Notes under the pieces: model-generated
Databases searched by the model: none
What the model saw: the letters and a program-made list of their open reading frames with translations, nothing else
What the model was told of the DNA's origin: nothing
DNA from: Maritimibacter fusiformis
GTDB taxonomy: Bacteria; Pseudomonadota; Alphaproteobacteria; Rhodobacterales; Rhodobacteraceae
DNA length: 64,000 nucleotides
Reading direction: 5' to 3'
NCBI RefSeq assembly: GCF_008086115.1
Contig: NZ_VSIY01000004.1
Location: 310,001-374,000, forward strand
Translations under genes and position numbers: made by a program
Shown: positions 45,426 to 53,332 of the stretch, in pieces
Position numbering within the stretch: position 1 is the stretch's first letter
Layout of the letters: every line of letters begins with the position of its first letter

Positions 45426-46340
45426 TCAGTGCCCCTCCGCGCCGATGGAATAAAGCTCGGACGGTTCCAGCAGCAGGTCCAGCCCCAGCTTGAGGCAGAC
45501 CGCCAGCACCAGCAGCGACAGCAGCACCCGCAGTTGTTCGGCCTTCATCTTGACGCCGATCCGGGTGCCGACCTGCGCCCCGATCACGCCGCCAACCAGC
45601 AGCAGCACCGCCAGCGCCACGTCGACCGTGTAGTTGGTGGTGGCGTGCATCATCGTGGTGAATGCCGTGGTCAGGATGATCTGGAACAGCGACGTGCCCA
45701 CCACCACCTTGGTCGGCATCCCCAGCAGGTAGATCATCGCCGGCACCATGATGAAGCCGCCTCCGACGCCCATGATCGCCGCCAGCACGCCGACCAGCAC
45801 GCCCACCAGGATCGGCGGGATCACCGAGATATAGAGACCCGAGGTGCGGAATTTCATCTTGAACGGCAGGTTGTGCACCCAGAAGTGCCTGCGCCGGGCC
45901 GGCGCCGCCGTGCTGCCGCGCGACTTCAGAAAGGCACGCAGCGATTCGATGAACATCAGCCCGCCGACCACGCCCAGGAACACGACATAGGCCAGCTTGA
46001 CCAGCAGATCGACCTGGCCGATCGACTTGAGGTAGTTGAACAACTGGATACCCAGCGCGGCCCCGATCAGGCCGCCGATCTGCAACACCACGCCCATCTT
46101 TATGTCGACGGTCTTGCGCTTCAGATGCGCCAGAACGCCCGAGAACGACGAGGCGACGATCTGGTTGGCCTCGGTGGCGACCGCCACGGCGGGCGGGATG
46201 CCGATGAAGAACAGAAGCGGCGTCATCAGAAACCCGCCACCGACCCCGAACATGCCGGACAGAATGCCGACCATCCCGCCCAACCCAAGCAGCAGGAACG
46301 CGTTGACGGAGACTTCGGCGATGGGCAGGTAGATTTGCAT
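45426..46340 (-). CDS. sulfite exporter TauE/SafE family protein
   Basis: A 304-aa membrane protein with about eight to nine segments in two internal halves, each beginning with a Gly-rich motif: GILSGMFGVGGGFLMTPLL and AAIMGVGGGFIMVPAMIYL, characteristic of TauE/SafE. Family members export sulfite, sulfoacetate or related anions. ATG at 46340 was preferred; a TTG at 46358 is possible. The TIGR02186-type gene follows at once. Confidence 0.92.
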   Translation of the reverse strand: MQIYLPIAEVSVNAFLLLGLGGMVGILSGMFGVGGGFLMTPLLFFIGIPPAVAVATEANQIVASSFSGVLAHLKRKTVDIKMGVVLQIGGLIGAALGIQLFNYLKSIGQVDLLVKLAYVVFLGVVGGLMFIESLRAFLKSRGSTAAPARRRHFWVHNLPFKMKFRTSGLYISVIPPILVGVLVGVLAAIMGVGGGFIMVPAMIYLLGMPTKVVVGTSLFQIILTTAFTTMMHATTNYTVDVALAVLLLVGGVIGAQVGTRIGVKMKAEQLRVLLSLLVLAVCLKLGLDLLLEPSELYSIGAEGH

Positions 46341-46796
46341 GGGCAGGTATTGCTGCAAGATGTTGAATATGTCTAGGGGTCAGTTGCAGGGGCGGCTCAC
46401 GGCTCCTGCGACAAATCGGAGCGTCCGGGTGTTCGTCGTCGCATCCCTCAGCCCTCCGTGACCGAATTCGGTCCTGCTGTTTCAAGTGCCGGGACCGGCG
46501 CGGATCTGGCGGCGATCACGCCCACCGGCCCGGCCGGCAAGACTGGCAGCGTATCGGCGTCCCGCCGCGTGCCAAGCCTTGTTCCGCCTCGCGCCTTATT
46601 CCTGCAGCGCGGAAATGTAAACGTACTGGTGCCGCAACCGCCGGCCGGCGCCGGGGCCGGACCGATCACGCCGGAGGCCCGCGCCCGCGCGACGGAGGTT
46701 CTGCGCGCCGGGCGCGACCCGGGCTGCGCTGGTCCGCAAGCCCTGCGAACAGGGGGCGCCGGGTGTCTGCGCGCCTGCCTTCACGTTTTCGTGAGA
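46341..46796. other. 456-nt gap with no supportable gene
   Basis: The strand contents are GC-rich and frames here have low-complexity Ala/Pro/Gly/Arg translations without a ribosome binding site or homology cue. A 14-nt palindrome, GACCGAA/TTCGGTC at 46460-46473, is the only notable site and could be an operator. The region holds the promoter of the TauE operon (minus) and the 3' flank of rimI. Confidence 0.5.
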
Positions 46797-47213
46797 TCAG
46801 GCCCCGACAAGCGATTTCGTCATCACGACCGCGTCCACCGCCGCATCCGCGCGCCGGTAATAGCCGCGCCGCCGCCCCGACTCGGCCCATCCCGCCGCGC
46901 GGTAGAGCGCCAGCGCGCCCGCGTTGTCGGCGGCGACCTCGAGAAACCCGGCCTCGGCTCCGCGCGCCCGTGCCTCGGCCTCGAACGCTGCCAGCAAGTC
47001 CCGCCCGACCCCGCCGCGCCGCGCCTCGGGCGCGACCGCGATGGTGATCAGTTCCGCCTCGCCCGCCGTCGCCCGCCCGATCGCGAAACCGGCCTCCCGC
47101 GTGACCGCAAAGCCGCCCGGCGCGCCGGTCAGCGCCTCGATCTCGCCCGCCGCCCAGGCCCGCCCGCCGGGAAAGGCGCGGGCATGAAGCGCGGCCATCT
47201 CGTCCAGTGTCAT
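46797..47213 (-). CDS. rimI: ribosomal-protein-alanine N-acetyltransferase (GNAT)
   Basis: A 138-aa GNAT enzyme. The acetyl-CoA binding motif is VAPEARRGGVGRDLL, followed by FLEVAADNAGALALYRAAGW, the RimI-type C-terminal part. RimI acetylates the N terminus of ribosomal protein S18. ATG at 47213 overlaps the tsaB stop (ATGA). The tsaB-rimI order is widespread and supports the call. Confidence 0.9.
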   Translation of the reverse strand: MTLDEMAALHARAFPGGRAWAAGEIEALTGAPGGFAVTREAGFAIGRATAGEAELITIAVAPEARRGGVGRDLLAAFEAEARARGAEAGFLEVAADNAGALALYRAAGWAESGRRRGYYRRADAAVDAVVMTKSLVGA

Positions 47214-47812
47214 GGCAGGATCACCGGCGCCGGGTCTTTCGGCGGGGCCGCATCGGCGCTGCGGAAATACAGCGGCGCCGGGCGGGGCAGGGGGGCGCCC
47301 AGGGCCAGCCGCGCGGCGGCGATCCGCGCCATCGCCGGGGCGAGCGTTGCCGGGTCGGCCATCGGCGCACGCGGCATCTCGGGTCGCAGCGCGTCGGGCG
47401 CATCTGTCATCACCGGCGGCCCGTCCTCGCCCAGCACCAGCGCGTATGTCATCCCACGTCGCGCATCGGCCAGCGACAGGCAGGGCCGCGCCATGCCCTC
47501 GGCCTGCGCCTCCAGCGTCGAAACCCCGATGGCCGGCACCCCCAGCCCCAGCGCCAGGCCGCGCGCGGCGGCCACCGATATGCGGATGCCGGTGAAGTTG
47601 CCGGGGCCGATCCCCACCGCCACCGCGTCGAGATCGCGCCAGGCAAAGCCCGCGCCCGCCAGCATTTCCTCGATCATCGGCATCAGCCGTTCGGCCTGCC
47701 CGCGCCCCATCTCCTCGGCGGTCGCGGCCACGATCCGTCCGCCCGACAGCAAAGCGGCCGCGCAATGCGCGGCCGATGTGTCAAACGCCAGGATGGTCGG
47801 GTCAGACGGCAA
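47210..47812 (-). CDS. tsaB: tRNA threonylcarbamoyladenosine biosynthesis protein TsaB
   Basis: A 200-aa ASKHA-fold protein. ILAFDTSAAHCAAAL opens the fold and VGIGPGNFTGIRISVAAARGLA is the family's hallmark. It partners TsaD and TsaE in making t6A37 of tRNA. The start appears to be TTG at 47812, overlapping the NifU-type gene by 11 nt; no upstream ATG fits. Confidence 0.92.
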   Translation of the reverse strand: MPSDPTILAFDTSAAHCAAALLSGGRIVAATAEEMGRGQAERLMPMIEEMLAGAGFAWRDLDAVAVGIGPGNFTGIRISVAAARGLALGLGVPAIGVSTLEAQAEGMARPCLSLADARRGMTYALVLGEDGPPVMTDAPDALRPEMPRAPMADPATLAPAMARIAAARLALGAPLPRPAPLYFRSADAAPPKDPAPVILP

Positions 47813-48359
47813 CCGCCCGCACCTCGGTGACCTCGGGGATGTAGTGCTTGAGCAGGTTCTCGATGCCCATCTTCAGCGTCAGGGTCGAGGACGGGCAACC
47901 GGCGCAAGCGCCCTGCATGTGCAGATAGACCACGCCCCGGTCAAAGCCGTGGAACGTGATGTCTCCGCCGTCCTGCGCCACCGCCGGGCGCACGCGGGTG
48001 TCGAGCAATTCCTTGATCTGCACCACGATCTCGCCGTCCGGGCCGTCATGTGCGGCATGGGCGGCGGCTTGTTCGCCTTCCATCACCGGCTCGCCCGACT
48101 GGTAATGCTCCATGATCGCGCCCAGAACACCGGGCTTGATATGGTCCCACTCGACGCCCTCGGCCTTGGTCACGGTCACGAAATCGGTGCCGAAGAACAC
48201 CCCGGCCACGCCCTTGACCGCGAACACCCGCTTGGCCAGCGGCGAGGGGCCGGCGGTGTCGGGCGAGGGGAAATCGGCGGTTCCGGCATCGAGCACGGCC
48301 TGGCCGGGAAGGAATTTCAGGGTCGCCGGGTTCGGCGTGGATTCGGTCTGGATGAACAT
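47802..48359 (-). CDS. NifU-type iron-sulphur scaffold protein (Nfu)
   Basis: A 185-aa protein. Residues 1-88 form an Nfu N-terminal domain (MFIQTESTPNPATLKFLPG); the C-terminal NifU domain contains the cluster-binding CAGCPSS and RPAVAQDGGDI. This is the layout of mitochondrial NFU1-type carriers that deliver [4Fe-4S] clusters. It is the first gene of a three-gene operon with tsaB and rimI. Confidence 0.93.
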   Translation of the reverse strand: MFIQTESTPNPATLKFLPGQAVLDAGTADFPSPDTAGPSPLAKRVFAVKGVAGVFFGTDFVTVTKAEGVEWDHIKPGVLGAIMEHYQSGEPVMEGEQAAAHAAHDGPDGEIVVQIKELLDTRVRPAVAQDGGDITFHGFDRGVVYLHMQGACAGCPSSTLTLKMGIENLLKHYIPEVTEVRAVAV

Positions 48360-48467
48360 GTCGCGCACCTTTTCTGTCGGATTTGATATGAGGTCCGGGC
48401 GCCCCCCTGTCAAGCCGCGCGGGCCGGAGGGTTGCCTTCTGCGCCGGTTTGTCGCTTGCTGCAGGCC

Positions 48468-49400
48468 ATGTCGGATCACCTCAAGGGCCTTCTGATAACC
48501 GCGCTGGGCGTGATGATGATCGTGCCGGATTCGCTGTTCGTGCGGCTGATCGGGGCGGACGCCTACACCATCGCCTTCTGGCGGGCGCTGTTCGCCGGTC
48601 TGACCATCGGGTGCGGCGTGCTGATCTTTCAGGGGCCGGGCGCGTTTCGCGGGCTGACCCGCCACGGCCGCCCGATGCTGATCTACATCCTGACGCTGGC
48701 GGTCTCGAGCAACCTGTTCGTGGTCGCGGTGTCGATGACCTCGGTCGCCAACGTGGTCTTCATCATCGCCGCGATGCCGGCCTTCGCGGCGCTGTTCAGC
48801 TTCGTCTTTCTCGGCGAGCGCCTCAGCCGCCGCACCGCCCTGACCATCGCCGCCGTGGCAGTTGGAATCGCCATCATCGCCTTCGGGTCGGGCGACAGCG
48901 AACGGGCCACCATCGAGGGCGATCTGGTCGCGCTGCTGGTGCCGGCCTTCTTCGCCATCGCGCTCACTGCCGCGCGCAGCATGAAATCCATCAGCCTCCT
49001 GCCCGCGATCCCGGTGTCGTTTTTGATCGGCACGATTGTGCTCGCGCCCTTCGCGACACCGATGTCGGTGCCATCAGACGATTGGATCTTCGTCATCCTG
49101 CACGGCGGTGTGTTCATTGCCGCCTCGACCGCCTTCATCTCGATGGGCCCGCGCTACCTGCCCTCGGCGGAGGTGTCCTTGCTGATCCTGCTGGAAAGCG
49201 TTCTGGCCCCGATCCTGGCCTGGGTGGTGGTGGACGAAGATCCGGGCCGCTGGGCCATCGTCGGGGGCAGCGTCGTGATCGGTGCGCTCGCGGTCTCGAA
49301 CCTCGTGGCGCTGGCCCGCCGCCGCCGCCACCCGGGCGCGATCTCGGACCGGCTCGAGGCGCATGTGGTGGTCGAGGGGGATGAGGGACCGCCCCCCTAG
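48468..49400 (+). CDS. DMT superfamily transporter (EamA family)
   Basis: A 310-aa membrane protein with about ten segments in two EamA repeats; the second contains GPRYLPSAEVSLLILLESVLAPILAW, the typical EamA motif. These proteins export amino acids or small metabolites. ATG at 48468 begins directly at the first membrane segment. Its TAG stop (49398-49400) overlaps the stop of the convergent rhomboid-like gene. Confidence 0.9.
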   Translation: MSDHLKGLLITALGVMMIVPDSLFVRLIGADAYTIAFWRALFAGLTIGCGVLIFQGPGAFRGLTRHGRPMLIYILTLAVSSNLFVVAVSMTSVANVVFIIAAMPAFAALFSFVFLGERLSRRTALTIAAVAVGIAIIAFGSGDSERATIEGDLVALLVPAFFAIALTAARSMKSISLLPAIPVSFLIGTIVLAPFATPMSVPSDDWIFVILHGGVFIAASTAFISMGPRYLPSAEVSLLILLESVLAPILAWVVVDEDPGRWAIVGGSVVIGALAVSNLVALARRRRHPGAISDRLEAHVVVEGDEGPPP

Positions 49401-50104
49401 CGCCGCCTGATCTTGCCCACGATCGCCGCCCAGCCGCCCGGGCTGACAAGGAACGCAAGGCCGAAGCCGGAGGCAAAGCCCGCGATCTCTGCCACCCAGT
49501 TCAGCCCGCCACCGAACAGCAGCCCGAACACAAGCTGGATGCCCAGAAGGAACGCGATCAGCGTGAACGCCTGCAGGCCCGTCGCCCGCCCGGCCAGCCC
49601 GGCCCACAGGATGAAGGTATAGGCCCCCACCATCCCGTAAGCCCCCGGGAAGCCGCCGAACAGCACCACGCGCGTATCCCACACCAGCCCGTAGACCAGC
49701 GCGCCCAGCACCGATGCCCCGAAGAACACCACCAGCACCGCCCAGTTCGACAGCACCTCGCCCACCAGCTTGCCGAGCGCCAACAGGAACACCAGCACGA
49801 ACAGCGCATGCGTGAAGGTGCCGTGGATGAACGGATAGGTCACGAAGCGCGCCATGAACTCCCAGCGGATCGTGCCGTTCTGGATCATCCAGTCGAACAT
49901 CGGCTCGTAGAACCCGAACCGCTCCATCGCCGCCAGCCGCCAGCCGGTGCCCGCAGGCCCGCCGAGGATGCCGGCATTCGCCGCCGTCAGCACAAGTTCG
50001 ATGCCGAAGATCGCCAGCGCCAGCACCACCACGGCGGGCGGAAGCGGGTTCACCGGCGGGGCGTTGTGGTCCTGGTCGGTGGGCAGTTCGAAAGGGGGGC
50101 GCAT
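49397..50104 (-). CDS. rhomboid-fold membrane protein lacking catalytic Ser and His
   Basis: A 235-aa protein with about six to seven membrane segments. The rhomboid fold is suggested by PFIHGTFTHALFVLVFLLALG (residues 91-111) and the Gly-rich segments after it. The catalytic GxSG reads GFPG at 151-154, so Ser is replaced by Pro, and the catalytic His position in the last segment reads AEIAGFASG with Glu206 in place of His. It is therefore predicted to be proteolytically inactive, like iRhoms and derlins, and may act by binding membrane clients. The family match is otherwise clear. Confidence 0.85.
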   Translation of the reverse strand: MRPPFELPTDQDHNAPPVNPLPPAVVVLALAIFGIELVLTAANAGILGGPAGTGWRLAAMERFGFYEPMFDWMIQNGTIRWEFMARFVTYPFIHGTFTHALFVLVFLLALGKLVGEVLSNWAVLVVFFGASVLGALVYGLVWDTRVVLFGGFPGAYGMVGAYTFILWAGLAGRATGLQAFTLIAFLLGIQLVFGLLFGGGLNWVAEIAGFASGFGLAFLVSPGGWAAIVGKIRRR

Positions 50105-50174
50105 CGGGTTTCCTTGACGCTGGGCACCCGCCTAGGTAAGCGAGCCGGGCAGATAAATCCAGACGGAGCCTGTC

Positions 50175-51200
50175 ATGGCCGAGACCCAGTTCACCCCGCG
50201 CGTCTTTTCCGGCATCAAGCCCTCGGGCGGCTTGACGCTTGGCAACTACCTCGGCGCGATCAAGCGTTGGGTCGACATGCAGGGCCCGGCGTTCGAGACC
50301 ATCTATTGCGTCGTCGACCTGCACGCGATCACCGTCTGGCAGGACCCCGCCACGCTGGCCGACGCCACCCGCGAGGTGGCCGCCGGAATGCTGGCCTCGG
50401 GCATCGACCCCGCGAAATCCATCCTGTTCAACCAGGCCCAGGTGCCGGCCCATGCCGAACTGGCGTGGCTGTTCAACTGCGTCGCGCGGCTGGGCTGGAT
50501 GAACCGGATGACCCAGTTCAAGGACAAGGCCGGCAAGAACGCCGAAAAGGCCTCGCTTGGCCTTTATGCCTACCCGTCGCTGATGGCCGCCGACATCCTC
50601 GTCTATCACGCGACGCACGTGCCGGTGGGCGAGGACCAGAAACAGCATGTCGAACTGACCCGCGACATCGCCGCCAAGTTCAACCACGACTATGGCGAGG
50701 CGTTCTTTCCGCTGACCGAGCCGGTGATCGAAGGCCCGGCAATGCGGGTGATGAACCTGCGCGACGGCTCGAAAAAGATGTCCAAGTCCGGCGACAGCGA
50801 CATGGAGCGCATCAACATGACCGACGATGCCGACACCATCGCAAAGAAGTTCAAGAAGGCCCGCACCGACCCCGAACCGCTGCCGGGCGAGGTCGCGGGG
50901 CTGGCTGACCGGCCCGAGGCAAAGAACCTCGTCGACATCTACGCCGCCCTGTCCGACACCACCGCCGAGGCGGTGCTGCGCGACCATGCCGGCGCGGGCT
51001 GGGGCACCTTCAAACCGGCGCTGGCCGAACTGGCGGTCGAGAAACTCGCCCCGATCTCGGACGAGATGAAGCGCCTGATGGCCGCCCCGGACGAGATCGA
51101 CGCGATTCTGGCCAAAGGGGCAGAGCGCGCCGAGGCCATCGCCAACCCGATCCTCGAACGCACCTTCGATCTGATGGGCTTCGTGCGCTCGCGCCGCTGA
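50175..51200 (+). CDS. trpS: tryptophan--tRNA ligase
   Basis: A 341-aa class I synthetase. The HIGH-like motif is [13 protein letters not shown] (about 16-28) and the KMSKS motif KKMSKSG (about 200). Length is typical. It charges tRNA-Trp. ATG at 50175 follows GGAGCC; it stands between a convergent-facing rhomboid gene and the aminotransferase gene. Confidence 0.97.
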   Translation: MAETQFTPRVFSGIKPSGGLTLGNYLGAIKRWVDMQGPAFETIYCVVDLHAITVWQDPATLADATREVAAGMLASGIDPAKSILFNQAQVPAHAELAWLFNCVARLGWMNRMTQFKDKAGKNAEKASLGLYAYPSLMAADILVYHATHVPVGEDQKQHVELTRDIAAKFNHDYGEAFFPLTEPVIEGPAMRVMNLRDGSKKMSKSGDSDMERINMTDDADTIAKKFKKARTDPEPLPGEVAGLADRPEAKNLVDIYAALSDTTAEAVLRDHAGAGWGTFKPALAELAVEKLAPISDEMKRLMAAPDEIDAILAKGAERAEAIANPILERTFDLMGFVRSRR

Positions 51201-51213
51201 CTTGCAGAAAACC

Positions 51214-51248
51214 CGCGTTCCGGGGCGAGATGCCCGACCCGGAACGCG
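51214..51248 (+). terminator. hairpin downstream of trpS
   Basis: CGCGTTCCGGG and CCCGGAACGCG form a perfect 11-bp stem with a 13-nt loop, 13 nt after the trpS stop. Only a weak AT-rich stretch follows, so termination efficiency is uncertain. Confidence 0.55.
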
Positions 51249-51358
51249 CATACATTGCCTGAATCCAACCCGGTTCGATCCGTGCAACCCAACGCCACGT
51301 CGCGTCTGGACCTTCCCGGCCTCCGGACCTACGATCCGCGCGATGACAGGAGGACCTG

Positions 51359-52234
51359 ATGGCGACCGGCACCAATCTGCGCACCTATTTCGAAGGCACA
51401 TGGCACCAGGGCGACACCCCGATCATGCGCGCCGCCGATCACGGCGCATGGCTGGGCACCACGGTATTCGACGGCGCGCGCATGTTCGAGGGCGTGACGC
51501 CCGACCTCGCCGCCCATTGTGCCCGCGTGAACCGCTCCGCCGAGGCGCTGATGATCACGCCGACGGTCTCGGCCGACGACATGGTGGCGATCGTGCGCGA
51601 GGGGCTGGCGCTCTACCCCGCCGGAGCACCCGTCTATATCCGGCCGATGTATTGGGCGATCGAGGGCGGTCATATGGGCATCGTGCCCGAGCCCAACTCG
51701 ACCGGCTTTGCCGTCAGCCTCGAGGAAATCCCGATGGCCGCAGCAACCGACTCGACCACCCTGACCACCACCCGGTTTCGCCGCCCGGTGCTGGAGGATG
51801 CGGTGGTCAACGCCAAGGCGGGCTGCCTCTACCCCAACAATGCGCGCATGCTGGCCGAGGCCCGCGCCAAGGGCTTCGGCAACGCGCTGGTGGCCGACGC
51901 GCTGGGCAACGTGGCTGAGACCGCCAGCGCCAATGTCTTCATGGTGCGCGACGGCGAGGTCTTCACCCCCATCGCCAATGGCACTTTCCTGGCCGGCATC
52001 ACCCGCGCGCGCCACATCGCGAACCTGCGCGCCGACGGCGTCAAGGTGCACGAGGCCGTGCTGTCCTTCGACGACTTCCGCGCCGCCGACGAGGTGTTCC
52101 TGTCGGGCAACTTCAACAAGGTCACCCCCGTCACCGCCTTCGACGACCGCCAGTATCAGCATGGGCCGATCACCCGGCGGGCGCGCGAACTCTACTGGGA
52201 CTGGGCGCATTCTGACGCAGCCAAGACCGCTTGA
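51359..52234 (+). CDS. class IV aminotransferase, branched-chain amino acid type
   Basis: A 291-aa PLP enzyme. The PLP lysine is in VVNAKAGCLYPNNARM, with FDGARMFEGVTPDL and the cofactor loop NVAETASANVF as further hallmarks. The family includes branched-chain, D-amino-acid and aminodeoxychorismate enzymes; sequence favours an IlvE-like enzyme, though this subgroup is not the best-studied IlvE. Upstream AGGAGGACC is a strong ribosome binding site. A universal stress protein gene follows after 48 nt. Confidence 0.88.
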   Translation: MATGTNLRTYFEGTWHQGDTPIMRAADHGAWLGTTVFDGARMFEGVTPDLAAHCARVNRSAEALMITPTVSADDMVAIVREGLALYPAGAPVYIRPMYWAIEGGHMGIVPEPNSTGFAVSLEEIPMAAATDSTTLTTTRFRRPVLEDAVVNAKAGCLYPNNARMLAEARAKGFGNALVADALGNVAETASANVFMVRDGEVFTPIANGTFLAGITRARHIANLRADGVKVHEAVLSFDDFRAADEVFLSGNFNKVTPVTAFDDRQYQHGPITRRARELYWDWAHSDAAKTA

Positions 52235-52282
52235 TTAGCGCAGATCGCTCCGTCATCATGCGCGCCTGACAGGAGGCCAACC

Positions 52283-52738
52283 ATGCGCAAATTCCTCGTC
52301 GTGCTGGACGACAGCCGCGAATGCCTGAACGCGATGCGCTTTGCCGCGATGCGGGCGCAGCACACCGGCGGTGAGGTCGAGATCCTCTCGGTGATCCCGC
52401 CGGAGGAGTTCAACCACTGGCTGGGTGTCGGCACGTTGATGCGTGACGAGGCCAAGGAACGCATCCATGCCCATTACGAGGTGTTCGCCAAGTGGATGCG
52501 CGACCGCCACGACATCGACCCGCGCCTGGTGATCCGCGAGGGCAACGTGGTCGAGCAGATCCTCAAGCGCGTCGAGGAAGCCAACGAGATCGGCGTTCTG
52601 GTTCTGGGCGCTTCCTCGGGCCGGGGCGGGCCGGGGCCGATCATCACCGAACTGGTGCGCAACGCCGGCACCCTGCCGGTGCCGATCACCATTGTGCCGG
52701 GCGAAATGTCCAAGGAACGGCTTGAATCGATCACCTGA
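52283..52738 (+). CDS. universal stress protein (UspA family)
   Basis: A 151-aa protein with one Usp domain. The nucleotide-binding motif is seen as GASSGRGGPG followed by PVPITIVPG. Such proteins respond to stress or energy limitation; ATP-binding type is likely. AGGAGG precedes the ATG at 52283. It is convergent with the GAF gene, 8 nt away. Confidence 0.92.
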   Translation: MRKFLVVLDDSRECLNAMRFAAMRAQHTGGEVEILSVIPPEEFNHWLGVGTLMRDEAKERIHAHYEVFAKWMRDRHDIDPRLVIREGNVVEQILKRVEEANEIGVLVLGASSGRGGPGPIITELVRNAGTLPVPITIVPGEMSKERLESIT

Positions 52739-52746
52739 GCCGGGCG

Positions 52747-53256
52747 TCAGTCCACGTTTGCCCCTGCCAGCAGCGCCGCCGCCACCGGCAGGCGCATGGC
52801 TTCGCACCCGGCGATGATCGCGTCGTCGAAATGCCCTGATGCCGCGAGGCAGTTCAGCGTCCCGATCACCTCGCCCGCCACCACCACCGGAATGTTGACG
52901 ATGGATTCCATGCCCAGCGCGCGGATCTGTTCGTGATCGAACATCGCCTTGGCCAGGCTCTCGTAATCATTGGCCACGAAGGTCTTGTGCTCGTCGATGA
53001 CGTGGCGGCTCCAGTCGGTCTCGTTTGCCGGTTTGCGCCCCTGCGCGGCATAGGCGCCGGGCTGCGAGGAATAGAGCCGCAGGAAACTTCCGTCCGCGGG
53101 GTCACGGGCGGTGACGGTGACGAGCTTCAGCCCGTAAGCACCGATCAGGTGGTCCGCGACCGGCGCCAGGTGCTGCTCGGGCGTGGCGTCGGGGGCGGCA
53201 AGGGCGTCGGCGGTGGCGCGCAGAACCTCGGCGGGCAGGGCGGTGGTGTCGGTCAT
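52747..53256 (-). CDS. GAF domain-containing protein (last gene of the hyu operon)
   Basis: A 169-aa protein consisting of a single GAF domain. Conserved features are FDHEQIRALGMES, VNIPVVVAGEVIGTLNCL and SGHFDD. It has no effector domain, so it may bind a small ligand. It lies 76 nt downstream of hyuB on the same strand. The truncated gene at 63569 is a clear homologue, closing the adjacent operon. Confidence 0.85.
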   Translation of the reverse strand: MTDTTALPAEVLRATADALAAPDATPEQHLAPVADHLIGAYGLKLVTVTARDPADGSFLRLYSSQPGAYAAQGRKPANETDWSRHVIDEHKTFVANDYESLAKAMFDHEQIRALGMESIVNIPVVVAGEVIGTLNCLAASGHFDDAIIAGCEAMRLPVAAALLAGANVD

Positions 53257-53280
53257 CTGGTATCCTCAGGTGTGGGAAGA

Positions 53281-53303
53281 GGGCCAGCGCCGGGCGCCGG
53301 CCC
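53281..53303 (-). terminator. GC-rich hairpin between hyuB and the GAF gene
   Basis: GGGCCAGCGCC and GGCGCCGGCCC (with one wobble) form an 11-bp stem on the minus-strand transcript. No T run follows, so it may be partial; it lies 30 nt after hyuB and 25 nt before the GAF gene. Confidence 0.4.
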
Positions 53304-53332
53304 CTTGAACAGGATGCGGGTTTCCCCGGGGG

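Noticed and set aside
46458-48386. Plus-strand open frame of 642 codons over the rimI-tsaB-NifU region.
   Set aside because: It is antisense to three recognisable genes and its translation is low-complexity Arg/Ala/Gly without motifs.
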